Assembly: GCA_041394325.1 (NCBI GenBank) | Contig: JAWKIJ010000001.1 | Coordinates: 992,001 to 1,056,000, forward strand | DNA from: JAWKIJ01 sp041394325 | GTDB taxonomy: Bacteria > Actinomycetota > Acidimicrobiia > Acidimicrobiales > Microtrichaceae | Direction of reading: 5' to 3' | Length of the DNA: 64,000 nt | In this document: positions 16,935 to 26,798 of the stretch, piece after piece | How positions within the stretch are numbered: the first letter of the stretch is position 1 | Layout: every line of letters starts with the position of its first letter | Program-made: the position numbers and the translations under genes | The notes under the pieces: model-generated | What the model was told of the DNA's origin: nothing | What the model saw: the letters and a program-made list of their open reading frames with translations, nothing else | The model's database searches: none

Positions 16935-19374
16935 AAGATCGAACGGTCGCGTTCGTAGCGGGGCCGCCACCAGCGGCTTCGATCCTGCGACGGACCCAAA
17001 GGTGAGCGACCCCCATCGCCGCCGCGGCCACCACCGACACCGCCAGGATCTCCGCTATCACGGGGCGGGGAGGCGGGTGCAGGCGGAAGAATCGTTGCCC
17101 CGGCGCCCAGGAGACGGCGACGGCGACACCCGCGGTCATGACGGCCACCAAGCCGATCTTCCATCCGCGTAGCGGCATCGCATTGCGGGTGAGGACCAGC
17201 AACGAACACACCGCCAGCACGATCGTGGCGGCGGTGCGCTGCTGGTCGAGTGTCACCCCGACCCGTTGGCGTGCCCAGACGTACACCGTCAGGGTCGTGG
17301 CGGCAGTGATGAGGCCGAAGGGGATGCAGTCGTACGCCACCCGAACCAGGAAGCGACTGCGGACTCGATCGGTATTGGGTGCGATCGCGAGGAAGAACGA
17401 CGGGATTCCAATGCACAGTGAACTGATCAACGTGAGTTGCCGCGGGAGGAACGGAAACGGCAGGGCCGCCAGTCCGGTCGCGAAGGCGAACACGACCGAG
17501 TAGACGGTCTTGGTCAGGTACAGGCCGGCGACGCGTTGCAGGTTGTTGATCACCCGACGGCCTTCGGCGACCACCTGCGGAAGGCCCGAGAAGTTGCTGT
17601 CGAGGAGCACGATCTGCGCGACCGCACGGGTCGCCTCCGAACCCGACGCCATCGCGATCCCGCAGTCGGCATCCTTGAGCGCGAGCACGTCGTTGACCCC
17701 GTCGCCGGTCATCGCGACCACGTGACCCCGCTCCTGGAGAGCCTTGACCATCTGTTGCTTCTGATGGGGTCTGACGCGGCCGAACACGGTCGACCGGTCG
17801 AGTGACTCGGCGAGACCGTCGACGTCGTCGGGCAGCGAGCGGGCGTCGACGGCCTTGTCGGCGTCGCCGAGCCCCGCACGAGCGGCGACGGCGGCGACGG
17901 TTCGGGGGTTGTCCCCGGAGATGACCTTGAGGGTCACACCCTGCGCCGCGAAGTAGTCGAGCGTCTCCGGCGCGTCCGGGCGGATCCGGTCGACCAGACT
18001 CACCAAGGCGAGGGGCTGCAGGTCCAATGGCGTCGTCGGGGATTGTGGGTCGATGTCGGAGTAGGTGTGCGCGAACAGCAGCACCCGTCGACCGGTCCCC
18101 GCCAAGGCGTCGACCTGGTCGTGGATCGCGCCGGTCTGGGGGCTGGTGTCACGGTCGAGGAGCAGCATCTCGGGTGCACCGAGTACGAACGTCCCGCGCC
18201 CTTCGAAGGTCGTGGCACTCCACTTCAACGCGGAGTTGAACGGTATCGAGCGTTCCGCGCTCCAGTCCGGTGGCACCGTCCCGAACCGCACCGCGAGGGC
18301 GGCGAGGGTCGCGTTCGGGTTCGGATCAGCTGCCGCCATGGCACCCAATGCCTCGGCGATCGTCGACTCGTCGGCCCGAACGGCGGCATTCATGTCCAAC
18401 GATTCGTCAGCGACGAGCGTGGTGACCTCGTCGACCTCCATCGAGCCCTCGGTGATCGTGCCGGTCTTGTCGAGGCACACCGTGTCCACCCGGGCAAGCG
18501 TCTCGACGGCGGGGAGTTCCTGCACGAGCGTCCGATGTCGCGCGAGCCGGACCACGCCGACGGCGAACGCGACGCTGGTCAACAGGACCAGGCCTTCGGG
18601 GACCATGCCGATCAGGCCGGCGACGACCGAGACCGCCGCATCGCTCACTCCGCGATCGGAACGGAGTTGCGACCACATCAGGCCGACGGCGGCGGGAAGC
18701 AGTGCCCACGACACCCAGGTGACGATCCGGTCGATCGAATCACGGAGCTCGCTGTTGGCCAACTTGAAACGGCGGGCCTCCTCGGCGAGTTTGACCGCGT
18801 ACGCGTCAGCACCGACCCGCGTCACCACCGCGCGTCCCGAGCCGCTGACGACGAAGCTTCCGGACAGGAGTTCGGTGCCGACCGTCTTGTGCTCGGGGTC
18901 CGCTTCCCCGGTGAGGAGTGACTCGTCGACCTCCAGCGCCTCGGAGGTGACGACCTCGGCGTCGGCGATGATCTGCCGTCCGGGAGCGAGCTCGACCAGA
19001 TCGTCCAGGACGACCTCGGCGACGGGGATGGTGCGTACCTCGCCGTCGCGAACGACCCTTGCCTCGGGTGCGGAGAGCAGGGCGAGCCGGTCGAGCATGC
19101 GCTTGGCGCGAAGCTCCTGCACGACGCCGATGATCGAGTTGGCGACGATGACGCCTCCGAACAGCGCGTCCCGCGGGGATCCGGCAACCAGGACGACCAC
19201 GACGAGCGCACCGATGAGGAGGTTGAATCGTGTGACGACGTTGGTCCGGAGGATTTCCCCGACCGTGCGCGAAGGGGCCCCGGGCGCGATGTTGGCCAGA
19301 CCGGCCCGCACGCGGTCGTCCACTTCGGCGGTGCTGAGGCCGCGTTCGACATCGGTCCCGTTCGCCGCCGTCAT
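16870..19374 (-). CDS. P-type cation-transporting ATPase, CtpE-like
   Basis: The protein of about 834 residues has the actuator motif LTGEAD, the membrane motif MVPEGLVLLTSVAFAVG in helix 4, the phosphorylation site CLDKTGTITEG and the hinge TGDGVNDVLALKDAD. There is no N-terminal heavy-metal domain and no CPC motif. The PEGL motif and the surrounding VQELPAVETLARVD match the CtpE subgroup, reported to move calcium in mycobacteria; the substrate here is inferred. ATG 19374 has GGGAG at good spacing; ATG 19410 is an alternative. It lies 67 bases downstream of the acyl-CoA dehydrogenase gene. Confidence 0.88.
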   Translation of the reverse strand: MTAANGTDVERGLSTAEVDDRVRAGLANIAPGAPSRTVGEILRTNVVTRFNLLIGALVVVVLVAGSPRDALFGGVIVANSIIGVVQELRAKRMLDRLALLSAPEARVVRDGEVRTIPVAEVVLDDLVELAPGRQIIADAEVVTSEALEVDESLLTGEADPEHKTVGTELLSGSFVVSGSGRAVVTRVGADAYAVKLAEEARRFKLANSELRDSIDRIVTWVSWALLPAAVGLMWSQLRSDRGVSDAAVSVVAGLIGMVPEGLVLLTSVAFAVGVVRLARHRTLVQELPAVETLARVDTVCLDKTGTITEGSMEVDEVTTLVADESLDMNAAVRADESTIAEALGAMAAADPNPNATLAALAVRFGTVPPDWSAERSIPFNSALKWSATTFEGRGTFVLGAPEMLLLDRDTSPQTGAIHDQVDALAGTGRRVLLFAHTYSDIDPQSPTTPLDLQPLALVSLVDRIRPDAPETLDYFAAQGVTLKVISGDNPRTVAAVAARAGLGDADKAVDARSLPDDVDGLAESLDRSTVFGRVRPHQKQQMVKALQERGHVVAMTGDGVNDVLALKDADCGIAMASGSEATRAVAQIVLLDSNFSGLPQVVAEGRRVINNLQRVAGLYLTKTVYSVVFAFATGLAALPFPFLPRQLTLISSLCIGIPSFFLAIAPNTDRVRSRFLVRVAYDCIPFGLITAATTLTVYVWARQRVGVTLDQQRTAATIVLAVCSLLVLTRNAMPLRGWKIGLVAVMTAGVAVAVSWAPGQRFFRLHPPPRPVIAEILAVSVVAAAAMGVAHLWVRRRIEAAGGGPATNATVRSFSRGENRTRKGLRRATPDRPR

Positions 19375-19441
19375 GTCGGTGCTCCCGGGATCGTGCGTCG
19401 GAGGGTTCATCGTCGTCGCCGCCCGGCAGGGAATCGAACGG

Positions 19442-20650
19442 TCATGCGTACCGGCCGAGTTCGGACTTCGCGAGCTGTCGTCGGTGCACTTCGTCGGGGC
19501 CGTCGGCGAATCGGAGCGTACGGAGCCCCGCGTACATCCTGGCGAGGGGGAAATCGTCGGAGACGCCGCCGCCGCCGTGCGCCTGGATGGCGCGGTCGAC
19601 CACGCGGAGCGCCATGTTGGGGGCAACGACCTTGATTGCGGAGATCTCGACAGCTGCGCCCCGGTTGCCGACCGTGTCCATCAGCCAGGCGGCCTTGAGG
19701 GTGAGCAGGCGCGCCTGTTCGATCTCGATCCGCGAGTCGGCGATCCACTCGCGGATGACCCCCTGGTCGGCAAGGGGACGCCCGAAGGCGACCCGCGAGG
19801 TGACCCGGCGGCACATCAGTTCGAGAGCCCGCTCCGCGATGCCGACACAGCGCATGCAGTGGTGGATTCGTCCGGGTCCCAAGCGGGCCTGGGCGATCAT
19901 GAAGCCCGCTCCCTCCTCGGCGATGAGATTGGTCGCCGGCACGCGCACACCGTCGAATCGCAGTTCGCAATGGCCCTCGCGGTCCTGATAGCCGAACACG
20001 GGCAGGTCGCGAACGATGCGCAGACCCGGCGTGTCACGGGGGACCAGGATCATCGACTGCTGCAGGTGGCGTGGCGCGGACGGGTCCGTCTTTCCCATCA
20101 CGATGAAGAGTCGGCAACGCGACGACGCGGCGCCCGAAATCCACCACTTCCTGCCGTCGAGCACGTAGTCGTCACCGTCGCGTCGGATCGACAGCTCGAT
20201 GTTGGTGGCGTCGGAGGAGGCGACGTCCGGCTCGGTCATCGCGAACGCGGATCGGATCGTGCCCTCCAGAAGAGGTGCGAGCCACTGTTCTTTCTGGGCA
20301 TCGGTGCCGAACATCGCCAGCACCTCCATGTTCCCGGTGTCGGGGGCCGAGCAGTTCAGTGCCTCCGGAGCCAGGTGGATGGAGCGTCCGGTGATCTCGG
20401 CGAGCGGTGCGTAGTCGAGATTGGACAGCCCCTCGGTCCACTGTGTCGCATGTGGAAGGAACAGGTTCCACAGGCCGCGACGGCGGGCCTCGGCCTTTAG
20501 ATCCTCGATGATCGACGGATGCCCATGGGGATCGCCCAACTCGGTCATCTGCCGTTCGTAGACCGATTCGGCGGGGTAGACGTGGTCCTCCATGAACTCC
20601 GTGAGGTCGTCGTGAAGCCGTGCCGCCGTCGGGCTCAATCCGAAGTCCAT
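19442..20650 (-). CDS. acyl-CoA dehydrogenase (ACAD10/11-like)
   Basis: The 402-residue protein has the flavin-dependent dehydrogenase layout: helical N-domain (RRRGLWNLFLP, EALNCSAPDTGNMEVLAMFGT), beta domain (FAMTEPDVASSDATNIE) and C-domain (RVTSRVAFGRPLADQGVIREWIADSRIEIEQARLL, AIQAHGGGGVSDD, FADGPDEVHRRQLAK). It oxidises an acyl-CoA to the 2-enoyl-CoA with FAD. The chain-length preference is not readable; the FADGPDEVH ending is typical of the ACAD10/11 group. ATG 20650 has GGAGAGGAG upstream. A much longer antisense frame upstream, across topA, is a shadow. Confidence 0.92.
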   Translation of the reverse strand: MDFGLSPTAARLHDDLTEFMEDHVYPAESVYERQMTELGDPHGHPSIIEDLKAEARRRGLWNLFLPHATQWTEGLSNLDYAPLAEITGRSIHLAPEALNCSAPDTGNMEVLAMFGTDAQKEQWLAPLLEGTIRSAFAMTEPDVASSDATNIELSIRRDGDDYVLDGRKWWISGAASSRCRLFIVMGKTDPSAPRHLQQSMILVPRDTPGLRIVRDLPVFGYQDREGHCELRFDGVRVPATNLIAEEGAGFMIAQARLGPGRIHHCMRCVGIAERALELMCRRVTSRVAFGRPLADQGVIREWIADSRIEIEQARLLTLKAAWLMDTVGNRGAAVEISAIKVVAPNMALRVVDRAIQAHGGGGVSDDFPLARMYAGLRTLRFADGPDEVHRRQLAKSELGRYA

Positions 20651-20713
20651 CGCCGCTCCTCTCCGAACGTGATCGCGGAGGGTAATTGACATCGGGTCCT
20701 GCGCGGCCCTTTC

Positions 20714-23542
20714 ATGTCGCCCATGCCCAACCCCCTGGTGATCGTCGAGTCCCCGGCGAAGGCGCGAACGATCTCGCGGTTCCTGGGAGACGACTACACC
20801 GTCGAGAGCTCGGTCGGCCATGTGCGTGACCTGCCGTCCAAGGCGGCGGAGATCCCTCCCGCCTACAAGAAGGAGAAGTGGGCGAACCTCGGTGTCGACA
20901 CCGAGAACCACTTCAAACCGCTCTACATCGTCTCGCCGAACAAGAAGGACCAGGTCCGTCACCTGAAGGCGTTGTTGAAGGACGCCGACGAGTTGTATCT
21001 CGCCACCGATGAGGATCGCGAGGGAGAGGCGATCGCGTGGCACCTCCTGGAGGTGCTGAGCCCCCGCGTGCCGGTCAAGCGCATGGTGTTCCACGAGATC
21101 ACCCCCGATGCGATCCGTCATGCGATCGACAATCCCCGCGAGCTGGACCGCCGCCTCGTGGACGCACAGGAGGCACGGCGCATCTTCGATCGCCTGTACG
21201 GCTACGAGGTGTCGCCCGTCCTGTGGAAGAAGGTGATGCCGCGCCTGTCGGCGGGTCGGGTGCAGTCGGTCGCGACGAGGATCGTCGTGGAGCGCGAGCG
21301 GGAACGGATGAGGTTCGTCGCGGCGGAGTACTGGGATCTCTCCGCCACCTTTCGACTGACCGGACCCCAGGCGGATACCCGACCGTTCGACGCCACGCTG
21401 TCCGAACTCGACGGCTCGCGGGTCGCGACGGGTCGGGACTTCGACGAGCAGGGCCGCCTCGGAGCCGACGGTGCCATGCTGTTGGACGATGCGTCCGCGA
21501 CCGCGTTGCGCGACGCCCTGACGGATCGACCGGCGCGCGTCGCGTCGGTCGAGGCGAAGCCGTACACCCGCAGACCGTATGCACCGTTCATGACGTCGAC
21601 CCTCCAACAGGAGGCCGGGCGAAAGCTGCGGTTCAGTTCCAGTCAGACGATGTCGTTGGCGCAGCGGCTCTACGAGAACGGGTTCATCACCTACATGCGC
21701 ACCGATTCGACCACCCTGTCGGAGACCGCATTGGGCGCGGCCCGCTCGGTGATCCTCGACCGCTTCGGCCCGGACTACCTGCCGGACGCGCCCCGGCTCT
21801 ACACCAAGAAGGTGAAGAACGCGCAGGAGGCACACGAGGCGATCCGACCCGCAGGTGACGTCTTCCGCAATCCCGAGGAGGTCCGCTCCGAACTGGGTAG
21901 CCAGGAGCACCGCCTCTACGAGCTCATCTGGCAACGGACGATCGCCTCGCAGATGACCGACGCCCGAGGCGAGAGCGTGCAGGTCCGCCTCGACCTCGAC
22001 ACCGCGGACGGCCGTCACGCGCGATTCGCCGCAGGTGGTCGAACCATCAGCTTCCCCGGCTTCCTTCGGGCCTACGTGTCGGGAACCGACGCGGGTGCCG
22101 GAGGCGAGGACGTCGAACGCGACGATGCCGAACGCGTCCTGCCCGACATGTCGGTCGGCGACGATGCGATGGCACAGGAGATGGATGCGAAGGGCCACGT
22201 GACTCAGCCTCCCGCGCGCTACACCGAGGCGTCGCTGGTCAAGCGGATGGAGGAGATCGGTGTGGGGCGGCCCTCCACCTATGCGTCGACCATCTCGACC
22301 ATCCAGGACCGGGGCTATGTGCGGAAGAAGGGTTCGGCCCTGGTGCCGAGCTTCACCGCGTTTGCCGTAGTCACCCTGCTGGAGCGCCACTTCGCCGATC
22401 TGGTCGACTATGCGCTCACCGCGCACATGGAGGACGACCTCGACCAGATCGCGAGGGGAGAGGCACAGGCGGAACCGTGGTTGGCCAGGTTCTACTTCGG
22501 CGACGCCGCCACCGACGGGTCCGGCGGCGACGGCACGGGCGGGGCGCGTCCGGGCCTCAAGGCGTTGACCTCCGACATCGAGGGCATCGACGCCCGGGAT
22601 GTGAACTCGATCGTGCTCGGAGCCGACGACAACGGGGTGCCGATCGTGGCGCGGGTCGGCCGCTACGGCGCCTACCTCCAACGTGAGGACGAGACGGCGA
22701 ACATTCCCGACGAGTTGAGTCCCGACGACCTCACGGTGCAGCGCTGTCTTGAGCTGCTGGCCACTCCGAAGGAACGCGAGCTTGGGATCCACCCGGCCGA
22801 GGGGTTGCCGATCCTCGTGAAAACGGGTCGTTTCGGGCCGTACGTCCAACTCGGGTTGCACGACGACGAGACGGGTTTCAAACCCAAGATGGCGTCCCTC
22901 TTCAAGACGATGACGCCCGAGCGCATCACCTTGGAGGACGCGGTCGAGCTGTTGAGCCTCCCCAGGGTCATCGGCGTCGATCCGGCCGACGGCACCGAGA
23001 TCACCGCGCAGAACGGACGATTCGGGCCCTACATCAAGAAGGGTGACGAATCCCGTTCGATCGCCGAGGAGGAACAACTCCTCACCCTGACGTTGCCCGA
23101 GGCGCTCCGCATCCTCGCTGAGCCAAAGCGGAGGCGCGGTCAGGCCGTTCGCGGGCCGTTGAAGGAAGTCGGTCCCGATCCCGACAGCGGCCGCAGCATC
23201 GTCATCAAGGACGGCCGTTTCGGGCCGTACGTAACCGACGGGGAGACCAACGCGTCGTTGCGAAAGGGTGACCTGGTCGAGGAGGTGACGATGGAGCGTG
23301 CGCTCGAGCTACTGGCGGATCGTCGCGCCAAGGCGCCGGCGAAGAAGGCTCCCGCGAAGAAGCCGGCGGCCAGGAAGTCTTCGGCCAAGAAGGCTCCCGC
23401 CAATAGGGGTGCCGCGAAGAAGGCTTCGGCCAAGAAGGCTTCGGCCAAGAAGGCTCCCGCGAAAAAGGCGCAATCACCCGAACCGACCCCCGACGAGGTG
23501 GCGGACCGGTTCGTCAATACCGGCGGCGACGAGCCCTTCTGA
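20714..23542 (+). CDS. topA: DNA topoisomerase I
   Basis: The 942-residue type IA enzyme has a Toprim domain (LVIVESPAKARTISRFLG, DEDREGEAIAWHL), RVQSVATRIVVERERER, and the active-site region FITYMRTDSTTLS with catalytic Tyr. The C-terminal part carries four TopA repeat units, each with an xGRFGPYV type motif (near residues 650-850), rather than zinc fingers. A Lys/Ala-rich basic tail of about 50 residues follows. It relaxes negative supercoils. ATG 20714 or 20723 is the start. Repeats instead of zinc fingers plus the basic tail are typical of actinobacterial TopA. Confidence 0.96.
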   Translation: MSPMPNPLVIVESPAKARTISRFLGDDYTVESSVGHVRDLPSKAAEIPPAYKKEKWANLGVDTENHFKPLYIVSPNKKDQVRHLKALLKDADELYLATDEDREGEAIAWHLLEVLSPRVPVKRMVFHEITPDAIRHAIDNPRELDRRLVDAQEARRIFDRLYGYEVSPVLWKKVMPRLSAGRVQSVATRIVVERERERMRFVAAEYWDLSATFRLTGPQADTRPFDATLSELDGSRVATGRDFDEQGRLGADGAMLLDDASATALRDALTDRPARVASVEAKPYTRRPYAPFMTSTLQQEAGRKLRFSSSQTMSLAQRLYENGFITYMRTDSTTLSETALGAARSVILDRFGPDYLPDAPRLYTKKVKNAQEAHEAIRPAGDVFRNPEEVRSELGSQEHRLYELIWQRTIASQMTDARGESVQVRLDLDTADGRHARFAAGGRTISFPGFLRAYVSGTDAGAGGEDVERDDAERVLPDMSVGDDAMAQEMDAKGHVTQPPARYTEASLVKRMEEIGVGRPSTYASTISTIQDRGYVRKKGSALVPSFTAFAVVTLLERHFADLVDYALTAHMEDDLDQIARGEAQAEPWLARFYFGDAATDGSGGDGTGGARPGLKALTSDIEGIDARDVNSIVLGADDNGVPIVARVGRYGAYLQREDETANIPDELSPDDLTVQRCLELLATPKERELGIHPAEGLPILVKTGRFGPYVQLGLHDDETGFKPKMASLFKTMTPERITLEDAVELLSLPRVIGVDPADGTEITAQNGRFGPYIKKGDESRSIAEEEQLLTLTLPEALRILAEPKRRRGQAVRGPLKEVGPDPDSGRSIVIKDGRFGPYVTDGETNASLRKGDLVEEVTMERALELLADRRAKAPAKKAPAKKPAARKSSAKKAPANRGAAKKASAKKASAKKAPAKKAQSPEPTPDEVADRFVNTGGDEPF
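23341..23470 (+). repeat. lysine-tail coding repeat in topA
   Basis: Imperfect tandem 15-base units (AAGAAGGCTTCGGCC and variants; two identical consecutive copies at 23417-23446) encode the KKASA/KKAPA repeats of the topoisomerase tail. The basic tail binds DNA in related enzymes. Near-identical copies make this stretch prone to length change. Confidence 0.8.
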
Positions 23543-23611
23543 GCTCTGCCGGACGATCCCGTCGCCTCTCCCGCCTGAACTCCTCGGCACGAACCCGACC
23601 CGGGCGATGCG

Positions 23612-25138
23612 ATGAACGGCGCCGACCAACCCGGCCCAGGGGCGACAGGGCCGTTCGGGCGTTTGGTCGAGCGACGTATCGGTTCGATCGACTACGCGTG
23701 GCTGTTGGGTGCACAGGTGATCAGCGCGTTCGGCGACTGGGTCGGGCTGTTCGCGATGTTCTCCCTGGCCACGGCCGTCGGTGGATCGACGGCCGCGGCC
23801 AACGCCGGCCCGGCGATGGTGCTGTTGGCCCGCGTTGCTCCGACCGCCGTTCTGGGACCACCGCTGGGAGTCCTGGTCGACAGGTACCGGAGGGTGAACC
23901 TCATGCGTGTCGCCGACTTCTCCCGTGCGATCCTCTTCTGCCTCCTGCCGTTCGTCGGGACGTACTGGACGCTGATCGGTACCTCGGTGCTGCTGGAGGT
24001 CTTCACCCTGATCTGGTCGCCGGCGAAGGAGGCGATGGTTCCGTCGCTGGTGCCGAGGGAGCGGCTCACGACCGCGAACTCGCTGGGCATCCTTGCCGCC
24101 TACGGCACGATGCCGATCGCGTCGGCCGCACAGTACGGGCTCAAGCAGGCCAACGAGCGGCTCGCTGACGTCGAATGGCTGAGCTGGATGGGGTTCGCCG
24201 GTCACCGGGGGTCGCCGCAGGCGCTCGCCTTCTACGTCGACGCGTTGAGCTTCGTGGGGACGATCCTCATCGTGACGCACATCGCCCGACGACGATCCGC
24301 GATCGAGGGCGCACCCACCGCGGGGCCGGCGCGGATCGCCCGCAGGCCCGCCACCGCGCCCCGGAACGCGCGCGTCGCCCCCCCGGCCACGGACCCGGTC
24401 CCACCGGAGGGGCCACGGCCTCGTCGCGGCATCGTCGAAGAGACCAAGGAGGGCTGGCGATTCATCGTGACGAACCGGGCGGTCCGTGCCGTGACGGTAG
24501 GGCTCGGCGCGGGGTTGCTGGGTGGAGCGATGGTCGTTCCGTTGGGGCCCGCGTTCGCCAAGGACGTGCTCGGTGACGCCGACGCGTTTTCGTTGTTCAT
24601 CACCGCATTGGGACTGGGGGTCGCCGGCGGGGTGCTGTTGCAGACAGCGGTGCAGCGGCGGATCAACCGCGAACGGACCTTCGTCGTCTCTCTGTACCTC
24701 GCGGGCGCGGGGCTCGCGTATGCGGCGACGATGGCGAGCTTCTGGTTGTGCGCACTCGGCGTGTTCGTCCTCGGCCTGGGTGCGGGGTCGGTGTACGTAC
24801 TCGGTTACACCCTCATCGGTGAGCACACCGACGACGAACTGCGAGGGAGGACGTTCACTTCCTTCCTCAGCCTGGTGCGGATGTGCGTGCTCGGTGCACT
24901 CCTGTTGGGGCCTACCGTGGATGCCGTGCTCGAGCCGGTCCTCCGTCGCATCGTCGTCGCCCGACACCGAGGGCTCCCTGCCGTGTCGATCGGAGGTTGG
25001 GACTATCCGATTCCCAGCGTTCGGGTGACCTTGTGGTTGGGGTCCGGTCTGATCGTGTTGGCGGCGACGCTCGCAGCGCGGAGTATCGGGATGCGCCGGC
25101 CACGTCGGAGTCAGCGGCTGCACGGGGAGCCGGCGTGA
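23612..25138 (+). CDS. major facilitator superfamily transporter
   Basis: The 508-residue membrane protein has about 12 helices in two halves separated by a Pro/Ala-rich cytoplasmic loop (residues about 225-275). Typical motifs are LGAQVISAFGDWVGLFA in helix 1, PPLGVLVDRYRRVNLM (motif A) between helices 2 and 3, and LGLGAGSVYVLGYTLIGEHTDDELRGR in the second half. It resembles MFS_3-type exporters (macrolide or siderophore efflux family). The substrate is not readable. The stop overlaps the tmk GTG, so the two are likely cotranscribed. Confidence 0.85.
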   Translation: MNGADQPGPGATGPFGRLVERRIGSIDYAWLLGAQVISAFGDWVGLFAMFSLATAVGGSTAAANAGPAMVLLARVAPTAVLGPPLGVLVDRYRRVNLMRVADFSRAILFCLLPFVGTYWTLIGTSVLLEVFTLIWSPAKEAMVPSLVPRERLTTANSLGILAAYGTMPIASAAQYGLKQANERLADVEWLSWMGFAGHRGSPQALAFYVDALSFVGTILIVTHIARRRSAIEGAPTAGPARIARRPATAPRNARVAPPATDPVPPEGPRPRRGIVEETKEGWRFIVTNRAVRAVTVGLGAGLLGGAMVVPLGPAFAKDVLGDADAFSLFITALGLGVAGGVLLQTAVQRRINRERTFVVSLYLAGAGLAYAATMASFWLCALGVFVLGLGAGSVYVLGYTLIGEHTDDELRGRTFTSFLSLVRMCVLGALLLGPTVDAVLEPVLRRIVVARHRGLPAVSIGGWDYPIPSVRVTLWLGSGLIVLAATLAARSIGMRRPRRSQRLHGEPA

Positions 25139-25740
25139 GCCCTCACCGTGGCCGGTTCGTGGTCTTCGAGGGTGGCGAGGGCTGCGGGAAGTCGACCCAG
25201 GCCGAACGACTCGCCACGCGTCTGGGGGCAGTGCTCACGAGGGAGCCGGGCGGAACCCCCCTTGGCGGGCGGCTCCGGGCGCTGTTGCTGGATCGTGCCA
25301 CCACCGGCCTCGCGCCGAAGGCCGAGGCACTGTTGATGGCGGCGGACCGTGCGCAACACGTGGCCGGGGTCATCGAACCGTCCCTGAGTGCGGGGCGGCA
25401 TGTCGTGTGCGACCGGTACCTCTACTCATCGGTGGCCTATCAGGGTTTCGGTCGGGGGCTCGGTGCCGGGGAGATCGCCGCGTTGTCCAGGTTCGCGGTC
25501 GGGTCGGTGCTCCCCGACATCGTGATCCTGCTCGATCTCGATCCCCGGCTCGCCGCCACGCGGCTTCATGGTGAGCGGGATCGCTTTGAGACCGAGCCCC
25601 CCGCGTTCCACGACGCCGTCCGCTCAGGCTTTCTGGCCCAAGCCGCCGAGGACCCCGGTCGTTGGGTCGTGCTCGATGCCTCCGCGACGGTGGACGAGGT
25701 GACCGATGCCGTGAACCGGTCGGTCGAGTCGCGATGGTGA
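25135..25740 (+). CDS. tmk: thymidylate kinase
   Basis: The 201-residue protein has the P-loop FEGGEGCGKSTQAERL, the TREPGGTPLG motif, the DRYLYSSVAYQGFGRG segment (DRY/H signature) and LLDLDPRLAATR with a lid region containing RDRFE. It phosphorylates dTMP to dTDP for DNA synthesis. GTG 25135 overlaps the MFS stop; no alternative start fits the family N-terminus. It is followed by holB with a seven-base overlap, the usual tmk-holB pairing in bacteria. Confidence 0.95.
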   Translation: MSPHRGRFVVFEGGEGCGKSTQAERLATRLGAVLTREPGGTPLGGRLRALLLDRATTGLAPKAEALLMAADRAQHVAGVIEPSLSAGRHVVCDRYLYSSVAYQGFGRGLGAGEIAALSRFAVGSVLPDIVILLDLDPRLAATRLHGERDRFETEPPAFHDAVRSGFLAQAAEDPGRWVVLDASATVDEVTDAVNRSVESRW

Positions 25741-26798
25741 CCGATCCGGAGGATCCGGTGTCCGATGTCGATCTCTGGGCGACGGTCCCCGACCATGACG
25801 GCACCGTGGTGAGGCTTCGGCGTGTCGCGATGCATCGGACCCACGCCTACCTGTTCGTGGGAAGGCCCGGCTACGGGACCCGTGCCGCGGCGCGGGCGTT
25901 CGCCGCCGACCTGTTGAGTGAGGCCGCGTCGCCCGAGGAGGCCGTCCGCCATCGACGGCTGTGTGCCCAGGATCGTCACCCCAGCGTCATCGTCCTGGAG
26001 CGCAAGGGCGCCGCGATCACGGTGGACCAGGCCCGTGAGGTCGTGCGCGCCGCGCAGATGCGACCACCGGAGGGCTCGGTCCAGGTGATCGTGCTGACCG
26101 AGTTCCATCTGGTCAGCGCTGCGGCTCCGACCCTGTTGAAGTCGATTGAGGAGCCGCCTCCGGGCACCGTGTTCATCGTGCTGGCCGACGAGGTCACCCC
26201 CGAGCTCACGACGATCGCGTCCCGGTGCTCGCGGTTCGACTTCGGTCCCGTACCCCCCGGGGTCGTCATCGAGCGACTCGTCGCGTCGGGAGTGGATCGG
26301 TCTCGGGCCGAGGCGGCTGCCACCGCTTCGGCCGGCGACCTCGAACGAGCGGTCCTGTTGGCGTCCGACGACGGTGTGCTGGCCCGCCGGGATCGTTGGC
26401 GAGCCATCCCGACTCTCCTGGACGGAACCGGGGCGACGGCGGCGAGACTGGTCGGCGAGGTGACCGGGTCGCTCGACGAGGTGTTGAAACCCCTGAGTGG
26501 GGTCCACGAACGCGAGCTCGAACAATTCCGGGCGGACGCCGAGCGGCTCGGTCGACCGGTGGGGGCTCGCAAGGAGGTCGAGGCGCGTCACAATCGGGAG
26601 CGCAGACGCGTCCGTTCCGACGAGCTGCGCGCGGGGCTTGCCGCACTGCTGGACGGGTACCGCGCCGACGTCGCGGGCAGCCCGTCGGCCTATGTCGAAG
26701 CAGGGGAGAGGGTGAACGAATTGTGCGACCGGCTGGTGTTCAACGTCGACGAGGAACTCGCACTCCTCGACCTGTTCCTAGGGCTCCCTCGCCGTTAG
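25734..26798 (+). CDS. holB: DNA polymerase III delta' subunit (HolB), degenerate P-loop
   Basis: The 354-residue AAA+ clamp-loader protein retains the sensor and arginine-finger region (LLKSIEEPPPGTVFIVLADE, IASRCSRFDFGPVP with the SRC motif). The expected Walker A is replaced by VGRPGYGTRAAARAFA, where the catalytic Lys is Thr. The zinc-binding cysteines are mostly lost (one Cys in LCAQDRHPSVIVL). Delta' does not need ATP binding in E. coli, so this agrees with a structural stator role. The C-terminal half is helical and fits the clamp-loader collar. It lies after tmk and meets a convergent gene at its stop. Confidence 0.88.
   Translation: MVTDPEDPVSDVDLWATVPDHDGTVVRLRRVAMHRTHAYLFVGRPGYGTRAAARAFAADLLSEAASPEEAVRHRRLCAQDRHPSVIVLERKGAAITVDQAREVVRAAQMRPPEGSVQVIVLTEFHLVSAAAPTLLKSIEEPPPGTVFIVLADEVTPELTTIASRCSRFDFGPVPPGVVIERLVASGVDRSRAEAAATASAGDLERAVLLASDDGVLARRDRWRAIPTLLDGTGATAARLVGEVTGSLDEVLKPLSGVHERELEQFRADAERLGRPVGARKEVEARHNRERRRVRSDELRAGLAALLDGYRADVAGSPSAYVEAGERVNELCDRLVFNVDEELALLDLFLGLPRR

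Noticed and set aside
20686..20691. TTGACA upstream of topA as a -35 element
   Set aside because: No acceptable -10 box follows at 16-18 bases, and the spacing would put transcription start inside the gene.
20651..23077. Very long antisense open frame across topA continuous with the acyl-CoA dehydrogenase
   Set aside because: It is an Arg/His/Gly-rich shadow frame of a high-GC gene; topA motifs are unambiguous on the plus strand, and the dehydrogenase has a good start with ribosome binding site at 20650.
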